Below are positions 1-7,039 of a DNA stretch of 11,198 bases, in pieces. The stretch spans positions 1-11,198 of the forward strand of contig CALEMZ010000057.1 in NCBI GenBank assembly GCA_937910975.1. The letters are read 5' to 3'. The notes under the pieces are model-generated. The model ran no database searches. It was not told where the DNA came from and saw nothing but the letters and a program-made list of their open reading frames with translations. The stretch's first letter is position 1; the number at the start of each line of letters is the position of its first letter. Origin of the DNA: an uncultured Pseudorhodobacter sp. (GTDB lineage Bacteria > Pseudomonadota > Alphaproteobacteria > Rhodobacterales > Rhodobacteraceae). The position numbers and the translations under genes are program-made.

Positions 1-164
1 TACTTTGCCGGCACATATGTGATCGCATAGCCCGGAATTACTTCTTTGACATGCAGAACCGTTACGCGCCCATCCTTGCCCGCCAATACCTTGGCCGCTT
101 GCAAGGCTTGTTCCGGTTCATGCTCCTCATCAAACGCCACAGCCACAAGAATATGCCTATACAT
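1..164 (-). CDS. universal stress protein (UspA family), N-terminal part
   Basis: The leftward reading begins MYRHILVAVAFDEEHEP and runs off the window edge after 54 codons. The opening hydrophobic strand ILVAVAF followed by an acidic stretch, then a helix (EQALQAAKVLA) and a second strand (RVTVLHVKEV), is the first beta-alpha-beta unit of the Usp/adenine nucleotide alpha-hydrolase fold. Usp proteins are small cytoplasmic proteins that help cells survive growth arrest, oxygen limitation and other stress; many bind ATP. The ATP-binding C-terminal motif lies outside the window, so nucleotide binding cannot be judged. The start is ATG at 164, because GGAGGTGATC (174-165), an almost complete match to the 16S tail, lies directly upstream. 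The gene diverges from the SDR gene at 502. An FNR-type box at 220-233 fits it as an activated promoter. Confidence 0.85.
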   Translation of the reverse strand, partial: MYRHILVAVAFDEEHEPEQALQAAKVLAGKDGRVTVLHVKEVIPGYAITYVPAK

Positions 165-190
165 GATCACCTCCAATGTTGAACCTATAG

Positions 191-233
191 ATGTTAACAC
201 GCGCGCGGTGACGATTGCGTTGATCGAGATCAG
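191..233 (-). promoter_or_regulatory. FNR-type class II promoter of the usp gene
   Basis: Read leftward, CTGATCTCGATCAA (233-220) matches the FNR/FnrL/FixK consensus TTGAT-N4-ATCAA at 9 of 10 defined positions. A possible -10 element TAACAT (196-191, 4 of 6 to TATAAT) follows. It would start transcription near 184-185, so the box centre (226.5) lies at about -41.5 to -42.5, the class II activation position. The leader would be about 20 nt and include the strong Shine-Dalgarno. The box and spacing are seen; which Crp/Fnr family protein binds is inferred. Confidence 0.72.
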
Positions 234-411
234 GTTTCCGGCTCGGACAGATCGGGCGCACATCAACGGGCAACCTACCTAGCAAAGCTATCGCGCCCGT
301 TTGCAGGGCCACGCATCGGAAGGGCCGAAGACCTCCCGCTCAATCATGTGCTGGAATCCAACAATCCGCCCGGCAGCATCAGTTGCCTAGTGCGCGTGCT
401 GTCTCTCACTC
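234..411. other. spacer between two divergent FNR promoters, possible coding remnant
   Basis: No convincing gene. On the minus strand 386-288 is open for 32 codons and reads like protein (GRIVGFQHMIEREVFG, then a stop at 290-288). A stop codon lies immediately upstream (389-387), and the only internal ATG (about residue 14) leaves a 19-codon peptide with no clear ribosome site. It may be the relic of a lost gene between usp and the SDR, or chance in GC-rich DNA. Confidence 0.25.
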
Positions 412-453
412 TTGATCCTGATCAATGCTACCTGAGCGTGCACAGAATACACT
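412..453 (+). promoter_or_regulatory. FNR-type class II promoter of the SDR gene
   Basis: TTGATCCTGATCAA (412-425) is a perfect match to the FNR/FnrL/FixK palindrome TTGAT-N4-ATCAA. TACACT (448-453, 4 of 6 to TATAAT) follows and predicts a start point near 460, exactly 41.5 bp from the box centre at 418.5. The 42-nt leader then runs to the GTG at 502. There is no good -35 hexamer, as expected for an activator-dependent class II promoter. Oxygen-responsive activation is inferred from the site. Confidence 0.8.
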
Positions 454-501
454 ACGCGTGGTGTTGTAGACTACATTGTAAACCGAACAGGGAGACATGT
501 C

Positions 502-1272
502 GTGGGAATCGTATCAGGTAAGATTGCATTGGTTACTGGGGGTGCCGCTGGCATCGGGCGCGCCACCGCCTTGAAGTTCGCTGCTGAGGGCGCGAAGCTT
601 GTGGTTTCCGATGTTATGGTGGAAGGCGGCGAGGAAACTGCGGATATGATCCGCGCCAGCGGTGGCGAGGCCGTGTTCATCCGCGCCGATATTTCGAAAT
701 CGACTGATGTCGCGGCGCTGATCGCGCAGACGGTGGCCAAGTTCGGGCGGCTCGATTGCGCCTGCAATAACGCAGGCATCGAGGGGACAATTGCGCCTTT
801 CGTCGACCAGACCGAAGAAGACTTTGACAAAATTATCGCGGTTAATCTTAGGGGGGTATTCTTGTGTCTCAAGGCCGAAATCACACAGATGCTGGCTCAG
901 GGTGGTGGCACGATTGTCAATCTGTCGTCCGTTGCCGGGCTGATCGGCTTTTCCGGCTTGTCGCCATATGTCGCCTCTAAACACGCTGTGAACGGGTTGA
1001 CCAAGAATGCAGCACTTGAATATGCCAAGCAAGGCATCCGGGTGAACTCGGTCTGTCCGGGTGGCATTGACACGCGGATGCTCGACTCACTGGCGAAGCA
1101 AGCGACTGGTAGTACGATGACCAGTCGCCAAATGATGGATGGTTTGCACCCGATGGGCCGCATCGGTGCGCCCGACGAGGTTGCCAACCTGATCGTCTGG
1201 CTATGTTCGGATAACGCGTCCTTCATCACCGGGGCGCATGTGCCTGTCGATGGCGGGTTCGTCGCGCAATAA
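502..1272 (+). CDS. classical short-chain dehydrogenase/reductase (SDR)
   Basis: 256 aa, the normal length for a classical SDR. It is a soluble NAD(P)(H)-dependent oxidoreductase; the substrate cannot be told from sequence. Visible motifs: the Rossmann loop TGGAAGIG (residues 12-19), Asp37 at the end of strand 2 (favouring NAD(H) over NADP(H)), Asp63 in RADIS, NNAG (89-92), and the active site Ser143, Tyr156 and Lys160 (YVASK). PG at 186-187 and a C-terminal VPVDGGF complete the family pattern. The start is GTG at 502: AGGGAG (489-494) is spaced 7 nt before it, and the nearby ATG at 497 is in another frame. It converges on the beta-CASP gene with only 15 bp between stop codons. A perfect FNR-type box upstream suggests it serves redox balancing or fermentative/PHA metabolism under low oxygen. 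Annotation as a 3-oxoacyl-ACP or glucose dehydrogenase would be over-specific. Confidence 0.93.
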   Translation: MGIVSGKIALVTGGAAGIGRATALKFAAEGAKLVVSDVMVEGGEETADMIRASGGEAVFIRADISKSTDVAALIAQTVAKFGRLDCACNNAGIEGTIAPFVDQTEEDFDKIIAVNLRGVFLCLKAEITQMLAQGGGTIVNLSSVAGLIGFSGLSPYVASKHAVNGLTKNAALEYAKQGIRVNSVCPGGIDTRMLDSLAKQATGSTMTSRQMMDGLHPMGRIGAPDEVANLIVWLCSDNASFITGAHVPVDGGFVAQ

Positions 1273-1283
1273 TCTGCGTGTCG

Positions 1284-1307
1284 CCCGCTACCGTTTTCGG
1301 TGGCGGG
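1284..1307. terminator. hairpin between convergent genes, probable bidirectional terminator
   Basis: CCCGCTACCG (1284-1293) and CGGTGGCGGG (1298-1307) form a 10-bp stem, one pair being a U-G wobble on the + strand, closed by a TTTT loop. It starts 11 bp after the SDR stop codon and contains the stop codon of the leftward beta-CASP gene (1290-1288). There is no U-tract on either side. Placement between converging genes and stem strength support a terminator or 3'-end stabiliser. Confidence 0.55.
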
Positions 1308-2916
1308 TCCGCTGTGGTTCGGCATCACCATCGTCCAAGGCGCGCTGCAACCGCCGGATCAGTACATCGCGCGATTTTTCGTCGGCGGTGTTCGCAAGTG
1401 CGGTGTTGATGTTCAGGATCAGGCGCGACACATCATTGTGCCAATCCAGCCGGGCAATCTTTTCGGGCGCGAGGCGAGGCTGCGTCGGGACTGACAATCG
1501 GACCACGCCCGCCCCTGTCAGCTCAAAACATTCATCCAGCACCGGCCGCAACACATGGCCCGGATCAACCAGCCCCGTCAGCCGCGCCGCCAGCCCGTCA
1601 ATCGCTTCCTCCTCGCCATGCACCAAAAACAGATCATGCCGAAGCGGCAAGCGGGCCTTGATCCACGCCACCAATTCCGTGCCATCGGCATGGCCGGAAT
1701 AGAGATCCAGTGACCGGATCCGCGCGCGCACCACGAATTCCTCGCCCTGTATCCGCACCGAGTGCGCGCCATTTTGCAAGATGCGCCCAAGCGTGCCTTC
1801 GGCCTGATAGCCGGAGAGCAGCACCGTCGCTTCATCACGCCAGAGCCAGTTTTTCAGCCGGTGACGGATGCGCCCCGCATCGCACATGCCCGAGGCGGCG
1901 ATTACGATGTGAAAGCCCTGCACCTGATCGAGCGCGATGCTTTCTTCCCTGGATTCGGTAAAGTGCAGATGCTGCGCCCTGATGCCCTGCATCAGCACCG
2001 CCCCCTCCTCCAGCTCTTTGTAATGTTTGGCGAAAACCTGCGTGGCCTTGGTGGCAAGCGGGCTGTCGACATAGATCGGGATCGACGGCAGCGCACCCTC
2101 AGTGATCAGGCGGCCAAGATCGCTGATCAATTCTTGCGCGCGCTCCACCGCGAAAGACGGGATCAGCAATGCGCCCTTGTGATGCATCGCCGCGCGCACC
2201 TCATCGCACAACATGGCGCGACGGCGCTCGGCGGTGGCGTCAATGCGGTCGCGGTCGCCGTAAGTGGACTCGCAGATCAGGTAATCCACGCCGCTGGGGC
2301 CTTCGGGATCGTAGTGCATCAGCTTGTAGTTTGGGCCAATATCGGCAGAAAACAGCAGCCGCAGCGGCTTGGCCCCTTCGCCCTGCGCCACCTCAACTTC
2401 AACCGAGGCAGAACCCAGCAGATGGCCCGCGTTCCAAAGCCGCGCGCGCAGGCCGGGCAGAACCGCAAACCATGTGTCATAGTCTTGCGGGCGAAACAGT
2501 TTGAGGCAGGCCTCGACATCCGCGCTAGTGTAAATCGGCTCAACCGAACCGCGGTTACGGCGCGCGGCGCGGCGGTTGAATTGTTCAACCTCAATTTCCT
2601 GAATATGGGCGCTGTCGGGTAGCATCACCCCGGCCAGATCGGCAGTGGCGGATGTGGCGTGGATCGGCCCGGAAAACCCCTGACGCACCAGCTTGGGCAG
2701 CAACCCCGAATGGTCAATATGCGCATGGCTGAGAATGACCGCGTCAATCTGATCGGGCGCAAAGGGAAAGGGGCGGTAGTTCAGTTCTTTCTCGGATTTT
2801 GATCCCTGAAACAGCCCGCAATCGATCAGTATCTGGCCATGGTCGGTTTCCAGCCGGAAACAGGAGCCGGTGACAGAGCGCGCGGCACCATGAAAGGTTA
2901 GTCTGGGATAGGCCAT
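1288..2916 (-). CDS. beta-CASP metallo-beta-lactamase-fold RNase (CPSF73/YsfD-like)
   Basis: 542 aa. The N-terminal lactamase domain carries HAHIDH (His64, His66, Asp68, His69), a further His165 (NAGHLLGS) and Asp192 (FSADIG), which together bind two zinc ions. The beta-CASP part has Glu216 in ESTYGDR (motif A), His409 in SGHAD (motif B) and His433 in LVHGE (motif C), and ASGMCDAGR at 341-349. This is the architecture of the prokaryotic CPSF73-like ribonucleases, so an endo- and/or exoribonuclease role is likely; the RNA target is unknown. The last 60 residues are basic and extend beyond the usual core. It starts at ATG 2916 with AGAGGA spaced 7 nt before it. It follows phaC by 49 bp on the same strand with no terminator visible between them, so it is probably co-transcribed from the FNR-type promoter upstream of phaC. 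Its link to PHA synthesis is unexplained. Confidence 0.93.
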   Translation of the reverse strand: MAYPRLTFHGAARSVTGSCFRLETDHGQILIDCGLFQGSKSEKELNYRPFPFAPDQIDAVILSHAHIDHSGLLPKLVRQGFSGPIHATSATADLAGVMLPDSAHIQEIEVEQFNRRAARRNRGSVEPIYTSADVEACLKLFRPQDYDTWFAVLPGLRARLWNAGHLLGSASVEVEVAQGEGAKPLRLLFSADIGPNYKLMHYDPEGPSGVDYLICESTYGDRDRIDATAERRRAMLCDEVRAAMHHKGALLIPSFAVERAQELISDLGRLITEGALPSIPIYVDSPLATKATQVFAKHYKELEEGAVLMQGIRAQHLHFTESREESIALDQVQGFHIVIAASGMCDAGRIRHRLKNWLWRDEATVLLSGYQAEGTLGRILQNGAHSVRIQGEEFVVRARIRSLDLYSGHADGTELVAWIKARLPLRHDLFLVHGEEEAIDGLAARLTGLVDPGHVLRPVLDECFELTGAGVVRLSVPTQPRLAPEKIARLDWHNDVSRLILNINTALANTADEKSRDVLIRRLQRALDDGDAEPQRTRHRKR

Positions 2917-2965
2917 TCGGTTATCCTCTCAGGTCTTGGGCCGCAGCAATGCGGCCGGTTTGGCG

Positions 2966-4774
2966 CTAGGTTTGATGAACATACGTGCCCGGTGCCGCGA
3001 TGCGTGACGCGCCCATCGCAGGGGCCGGCACCCAGCCGCTGCTTCTGGCCACCAGCCAATCAGACCATGCGAGCCACCAAGAGCCTTGTATCGGTTCATG
3101 CTGTGCCAGCCATGCGTCGGGACCAATGTAGGGCGCACCAGCCGGGCTATGCGCGATACGGTAATGCCGCCCCACATGGCCCGGCTCACTAAGGATGCCG
3201 CCGTTGTGCCCACCTTTGGTCAGCACAAAACTCAGATCGCAATCGGTAAACAACCGGGTCTTATAGACCGATTTCCAAGGCGCAATATGGTCCGCTTCGG
3301 TGCCAACCACGAAGGTCGGGGCCGAAATGTCTTTCAGAGCAATCACGCGGCCTTCGACGGCAAACCGCCCCGCCGTTAGCCGGTTTTCCAAAAACAGGCC
3401 GCGCAGGTATTGCGAATGCATGCGCGCAGGCATCCGCGTGGTATCGGCATTCCACACCCCAATATCCGTGGGCAGGTCTTCACGGCCCAGAAAATAGCGC
3501 TGTACGGCGCGGGTATAAATCAGATCTTCCGCCCGGATCGCGGCAAAGGCACGCGCCATCTGGGGGCGGTCGAGATAGCCTTTCTCCCACATCATATCTT
3601 CAATGAAGGCGATCTGGCTTTCATCAAGAAACAGCAGCAACTCACCCGCTTCGACAAAATCAACCTGCGCTGCCATTAACGTCATCGAGGCCAGCCGCGC
3701 ATCGCCGTCGCGCGCCATGGTTGCCGCCGCAATGGCCAGAATCGTCCCGCCAAGGCAATAGCCTGAGGCATGCACCTTTTGGCCCGGAACAATGGCGCAA
3801 ATCTCATTAAGTGCCGCCATAACGCCGCGCTTTCGGTAATCCTCCAGCGACAGTTCGGCCTGATCGGCGGTCGGATTGCACCAGGAAATCATGAAAACCG
3901 TGAAGCCCTGATCGACGAGGTATTTCACCATCGAGTTATGGGGCGACAGATCAAGAATATAGTATTTCATGATCCAGGCCGGAACGATCAGGATCGGCTC
4001 GGCCTGCACGTTCTGCGTTTGCGGCGTGTATTGAATCAGCTCAAAAAGATCGTTGCGATACACCACCTCTCCGGGGGTACAAGCCAGATCCTCGCCGATC
4101 CGGTAGCCTTCAGGCTCAGGCTCGCGTATTTGCGTCAGCGTTTTCATGAAGTCGTGGGCAAAATGGGCAGCACCCTCGGTCAGGTTCTTGCCTTGGGTCT
4201 TGACGGTTTCCTCAATGATCTCAGGGTTCAGGCCCGGAAAGTTTGAGGGCGACACCACATCCAGCATCTGACGCATCATGAAGCGGGTGCGGTCTGCATC
4301 TTCGGGCCGTAGGCCACGCAAGGGCTCGGTCGCATGATCCCACCAATCTTGCACCGCCAAAAACCCCTGTTGCCACATCTGAAACGGCGCTTTTTGCCAG
4401 CCGGGATGCTCGAAACGATGATCATAGCCTTTGGGGGCAAAGGGCGCGGCAGCAGCAGGCCCTACATTGACAGCTTGGGTCATCAGCTTAAGCGCATTTT
4501 CCCGCGCCTGCTCAAGAAGCTCAAGCTGACGGCCCGGCGATTGGCTCATGTGCAGCGCCCAGTCGGTCCAGGCCTCGATAAAGGCATGTTGTGACACGCC
4601 GCCGGTCAGCCGGGCCGCGGCGGCGCGTACCGCACGGTCAAGGTTCTGATGCGGGTGTTCCGGTTTGGGCGCGGAAGCCGGCCCAGCCTGCGTTTCGGTT
4701 TTGGGTGGGATCACAGCGGGAGTTGGTGCGGCCTTGGTCTTGAGCGCGGTCACGTTCTTGCGGTTGCGGGTCAT
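2966..4774 (-). CDS. phaC: class I poly(3-hydroxyalkanoate) synthase PhaC
   Basis: 602 aa, typical for class I PhaC. It polymerises (R)-3-hydroxyacyl-CoA, usually 3-hydroxybutyryl-CoA, into PHA at the surface of storage granules and releases CoA. The lipase-like box GYCLGG places the nucleophile at Cys340; Asp495 (GTEADH) and His523 (GGHNGG) complete the catalytic triad. The PhaC N-terminal domain precedes the alpha/beta hydrolase core, and the conserved WNADTTRMPARMH stretch (441-453) is present. Residues 1-45 are a basic, Pro/Ala-rich low-complexity tail, probably disordered. The start is ATG 4774 with GGAGGA spaced 6 nt before it. No phaA, phaB, phaR or phasin gene is adjacent, so this is not the standard pha operon; it may be a second, stress-induced PhaC. 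The FNR-type box 203 bp upstream, downstream of ftsH, suggests its own low-oxygen promoter, in which case PHA would act as an electron sink. The beta-CASP gene follows. Confidence 0.96.
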   Translation of the reverse strand: MTRNRKNVTALKTKAAPTPAVIPPKTETQAGPASAPKPEHPHQNLDRAVRAAAARLTGGVSQHAFIEAWTDWALHMSQSPGRQLELLEQARENALKLMTQAVNVGPAAAAPFAPKGYDHRFEHPGWQKAPFQMWQQGFLAVQDWWDHATEPLRGLRPEDADRTRFMMRQMLDVVSPSNFPGLNPEIIEETVKTQGKNLTEGAAHFAHDFMKTLTQIREPEPEGYRIGEDLACTPGEVVYRNDLFELIQYTPQTQNVQAEPILIVPAWIMKYYILDLSPHNSMVKYLVDQGFTVFMISWCNPTADQAELSLEDYRKRGVMAALNEICAIVPGQKVHASGYCLGGTILAIAAATMARDGDARLASMTLMAAQVDFVEAGELLLFLDESQIAFIEDMMWEKGYLDRPQMARAFAAIRAEDLIYTRAVQRYFLGREDLPTDIGVWNADTTRMPARMHSQYLRGLFLENRLTAGRFAVEGRVIALKDISAPTFVVGTEADHIAPWKSVYKTRLFTDCDLSFVLTKGGHNGGILSEPGHVGRHYRIAHSPAGAPYIGPDAWLAQHEPIQGSWWLAWSDWLVARSSGWVPAPAMGASRIAAPGTYVHQT

Positions 4775-4780
4775 GTGTTG

Positions 4781-4803
4781 TCCTCCGAGGCTGACAGCGA
4801 GGA
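4781..4803 (-). promoter_or_regulatory. possible hairpin covering the phaC ribosome site
   Basis: Read leftward, TCCTC (4803-4799) can pair with GAGGA (4785-4781), most of the phaC Shine-Dalgarno, over a 13-nt loop. The stem is only 5 bp, so it could arise by chance. The leader from the predicted start point near 4936 to the ATG would be about 160 nt, long enough for control at the RNA level. Confidence 0.2.
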
Positions 4804-4970
4804 GTCTCGTGATCGGGTCATCGCAAGCTGTGTGGCCCTAACATTGCACCCCGTTTGATCAGCAGGTTGGCTTCGCGTTACAGTCCAGATCGCCCCTCCG
4901 GTTATCATCGACCATTCCCATCTTCGCGCAACTTCCACATCAACCATGGACCGGCGACCGCTGCTTTGCC

Positions 4971-4984
4971 TTGATTCAAATCAG
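4971..4984 (-). promoter_or_regulatory. FNR-type box upstream of phaC
   Basis: Read leftward CTGATTTGAATCAA (4984-4971), it matches TTGAT-N4-ATCAA at 9 of 10 defined positions and has the same CTGAT variant as the usp box. It lies 41 bp past the ftsH stop and 203 bp before the phaC start, in the only sizeable gap in this leftward run. Class II spacing predicts a start near 4936 and a -10 at 4948-4943, where the sequence is CATGGT (3 of 6), so the core promoter is weaker evidence than for usp and the SDR. The rest of the 4775-5024 gap shows no gene. Confidence 0.65.
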
Positions 4985-5024
4985 CGCAAGGTACCGTTCT
5001 TGACCGTAGCGGGATATGACGCAT

Positions 5025-6938
5025 CTATTCCGGGGGCAGGGGACCGCTTTTGCGCGTCTTCGCAAAGGGGGTGATGGTGCTGTCGGGGTCAAGGCAGGCT
5101 CGGATTTCCTTCAGGTCTAGCGTTTCCTTTGCCTCCAGCCGGGAAACAAGCCGCTCCACCCGCGCACGATGGCCTTCAATCAAATGGGTCGCCTGTTTTT
5201 CGGCCTCATGCAGCAAGCGTATCACCGCCTGATCGACGCGCGCGGCGGTTTCATCGGCGAAGGCGCGGGGCTGGGCGATTTGTTGCCCGAGAAACGGATG
5301 GTCTTCGCTGTCGCGCAAATCAACCGGGCCGATATCCGGGTCCATCCCCCAGCGCGATACCATGGAACGCGCCAGCGCCGTGGCACGGCGAATATCATCG
5401 TCAGCACCGGAACTCACCGAGCCAAGCAAAAGCTTCTCCGCCGCCCGCCCGGCCAGAAGCGTGGTCAATTGCACCCGCAAAAAGCCTTCGGGCAGGGTGT
5501 GACGTTCATTTTCGGGCAGCATATGGGTGCTGCCAAGGCTGCGTCCGCGCGGGATGATTGTAACCTTGTAAAGCGGGTCGCCGCCGGGATTGTAAAAGGC
5601 GGCGGCAGTATGGCCCGCCTCATGCACGGCCAGCCGGTGTTTTTCATCGGGCTGGATCGCCAATGTGCGCACCGTCCCCATCATCACCTTATCGCGCGCC
5701 TCGTCCAGATCGGCACTGGTGATATAGGACCCCGACCGACGTGCCGCCGTAATTGCGGCCTCGTTCAGAAGGTTCTTCAGGTCTGCCCCGGAAAACCCCG
5801 GCGTGCCAGCGGCCACCTGATCGAGATTGACATCCGGGTGCAGCGGCAGACCCTTGATATGCACATCCAGAATTGCGCGGCGCGCAACCTTGTCGGGCAA
5901 TGATAGGGTTACATGGCGGTCAAACCGACCGGGGCGCAGAAGCGCCGGGTCTAGCACATCGGGACGGTTGGTGGCGGCCAGCACCACCACCGCCTCACGC
6001 GCAGTGAAGCCGTCCAGCTCGGCCAATATCTGGTTGAGCGTCTGTTCCCGTTCATCATGCCCGCCGCCCAATCCGGTGCCACGGGTGCGCCCGATACTGT
6101 CCAATTCATCAATGAAGATAATCGAGGGGGCTTGCTTGCGCGCCTCTTCAAACATCTTGCGCACCCGGCCCGCGCCGACGCCAACAAAAACCTCGATGAA
6201 TTCCGAGCCGGAGGTGGAAAAGAATGGCACATCGGCCTCACCAGCCAAAGCCCGCGCCAAAAGTGTTTTGCCGGTGCCGGGCGGGCCCACCAGCAACACA
6301 CCATGCGGCACCGTGGCTCCTACTTTTTGGAAGCGGTCCGGGTCGCGCAGAAATTCGACGAGTTCCGACACTTCGCGCTTGGCTTCGTCCTGCCCCGCGA
6401 CATCGGCGAACGTGACCTTGTGACTGGGCTTGGTGGGTTTTGAGGCCCGTCCGCCCAGAAAGTCCCCGATGCCACCCGGCAAACCGCCGCCAAACCCGCC
6501 ACCGACCCGCCCGCCCATCATGCTACGGCTGAGCCAGATGTAGAAGGCCAGGATCAAAATCCAAGGCAGTAGCGAGAGCAAAAGCGAAGGTACCTGCGGT
6601 TCCTCGACGGTTACAGTGACACCCATATCCTCCAGCAGCGGCAGGAGTGTCGGGTCGGGTTGCTGGGGAGTGATGGCGCGCATCTGTGCGGTGCCATCCG
6701 CCGCCGGGTCACGCAGAACCGTGATAATGGCAGAGGCCTCCAGCCTTGCCTCACTGACGCCGCCGCTGCTAATCAATTTCTTGATTTCAGTGTATGAAAC
6801 AGTCTTTGGGGTGGGCGTGTCGCTCGGCATTTGCATGAATAGAGCGGCAAAGATCGCCATCCCGACTGCAATCGACAGCAAAAGGCGTACCAGCGATCTA
6901 GGGCCGGCAGGCTCGGGGGGGGGCGCGTGATTTCCCAT
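5025..6938 (-). CDS. ftsH: FtsH-family membrane-bound AAA+ zinc protease
   Basis: 637 aa from the chosen start, close to E. coli FtsH (644). It is a hexameric, ATP-driven protease that extracts and degrades membrane and regulatory proteins. Order of parts: TM1 about 16-37, periplasmic domain about 38-116, TM2 about 117-136, Gly-rich linker 142-163, AAA+ domain with Walker A GPPGTGKT (218-225), pore loop FVG (251-253), Walker B IIFIDE (273-278) and second region of homology with Arg336 and Arg339, then the peptidase HEAGH (439-443) with a likely third zinc ligand at Asp515. All key residues are intact. ATG 6938 is preferred because AGGGA lies 7 nt upstream; an upstream ATG at 6998 would add 20 residues but has no visible ribosome site and would translate through the CRP-like palindrome. 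Its setting beside usp and phaC, with its own FNR-type promoter, suggests a second, conditionally expressed FtsH rather than the housekeeping copy; this is inference. Confidence 0.95.
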   Translation of the reverse strand: MGNHAPPPEPAGPRSLVRLLLSIAVGMAIFAALFMQMPSDTPTPKTVSYTEIKKLISSGGVSEARLEASAIITVLRDPAADGTAQMRAITPQQPDPTLLPLLEDMGVTVTVEEPQVPSLLLSLLPWILILAFYIWLSRSMMGGRVGGGFGGGLPGGIGDFLGGRASKPTKPSHKVTFADVAGQDEAKREVSELVEFLRDPDRFQKVGATVPHGVLLVGPPGTGKTLLARALAGEADVPFFSTSGSEFIEVFVGVGAGRVRKMFEEARKQAPSIIFIDELDSIGRTRGTGLGGGHDEREQTLNQILAELDGFTAREAVVVLAATNRPDVLDPALLRPGRFDRHVTLSLPDKVARRAILDVHIKGLPLHPDVNLDQVAAGTPGFSGADLKNLLNEAAITAARRSGSYITSADLDEARDKVMMGTVRTLAIQPDEKHRLAVHEAGHTAAAFYNPGGDPLYKVTIIPRGRSLGSTHMLPENERHTLPEGFLRVQLTTLLAGRAAEKLLLGSVSSGADDDIRRATALARSMVSRWGMDPDIGPVDLRDSEDHPFLGQQIAQPRAFADETAARVDQAVIRLLHEAEKQATHLIEGHRARVERLVSRLEAKETLDLKEIRACLDPDSTITPFAKTRKSGPLPPE

Positions 6939-6962
6939 ATGGTTTTCCCTGATATGACATGC

Positions 6963-6978
6963 TGTGACGAAGATCACA
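6963..6978. promoter_or_regulatory. CRP-like palindrome upstream of ftsH
   Basis: TGTGACGAAGATCACA is a perfect TGTGA-N6-TCACA, the textbook CRP/Clr half-site pair, distinct from the TTGAT type used by the other boxes. Its centre is 32 bp before the ftsH ATG and about 35 bp downstream of the start point predicted from the FNR-type box. That position fits a repressor or roadblock on ftsH, not activation. The binding protein is unknown. Confidence 0.5.
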
Positions 6979-7016
6979 TGAGGCCGCATCCTGACCAATC
7001 ACTTGCAGCTTACCTT

Positions 7017-7033
7017 GCAACACATCCTGTTGC
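7017..7033. promoter_or_regulatory. inverted repeat GCAACA-N5-TGTTGC in the ftsH promoter
   Basis: Six-base perfect arms around CATCC. Centred at 7025, it would sit near -20 relative to the predicted ftsH start point (about 7005), between -10 and -35, where an operator would block RNA polymerase. Arms this short can occur by chance. Confidence 0.3.
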
Positions 7034-7039
7034 CACGCC

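Noticed and set aside
1762..2622. 286-codon rightward open frame
   Set aside because: It lies entirely antisense to the well-supported beta-CASP gene, has no protein-like motif, and is the usual open antisense frame of GC-rich coding DNA.
4852..4865. TTTGATCAGCAGG as a further FNR-type box before phaC
   Set aside because: Only one half-site is present; the second half at the required 4-bp spacing is missing.
5169..5903. 244-codon rightward open frame
   Set aside because: Antisense to the peptidase half of ftsH; composition and lack of motifs mark it as a shadow frame.
6939..6998. 20-residue N-terminal extension of FtsH
   Set aside because: No ribosome site at ATG 6998, while ATG 6938 has AGGGA at 7 nt; the extension would also translate through the CRP-like palindrome.
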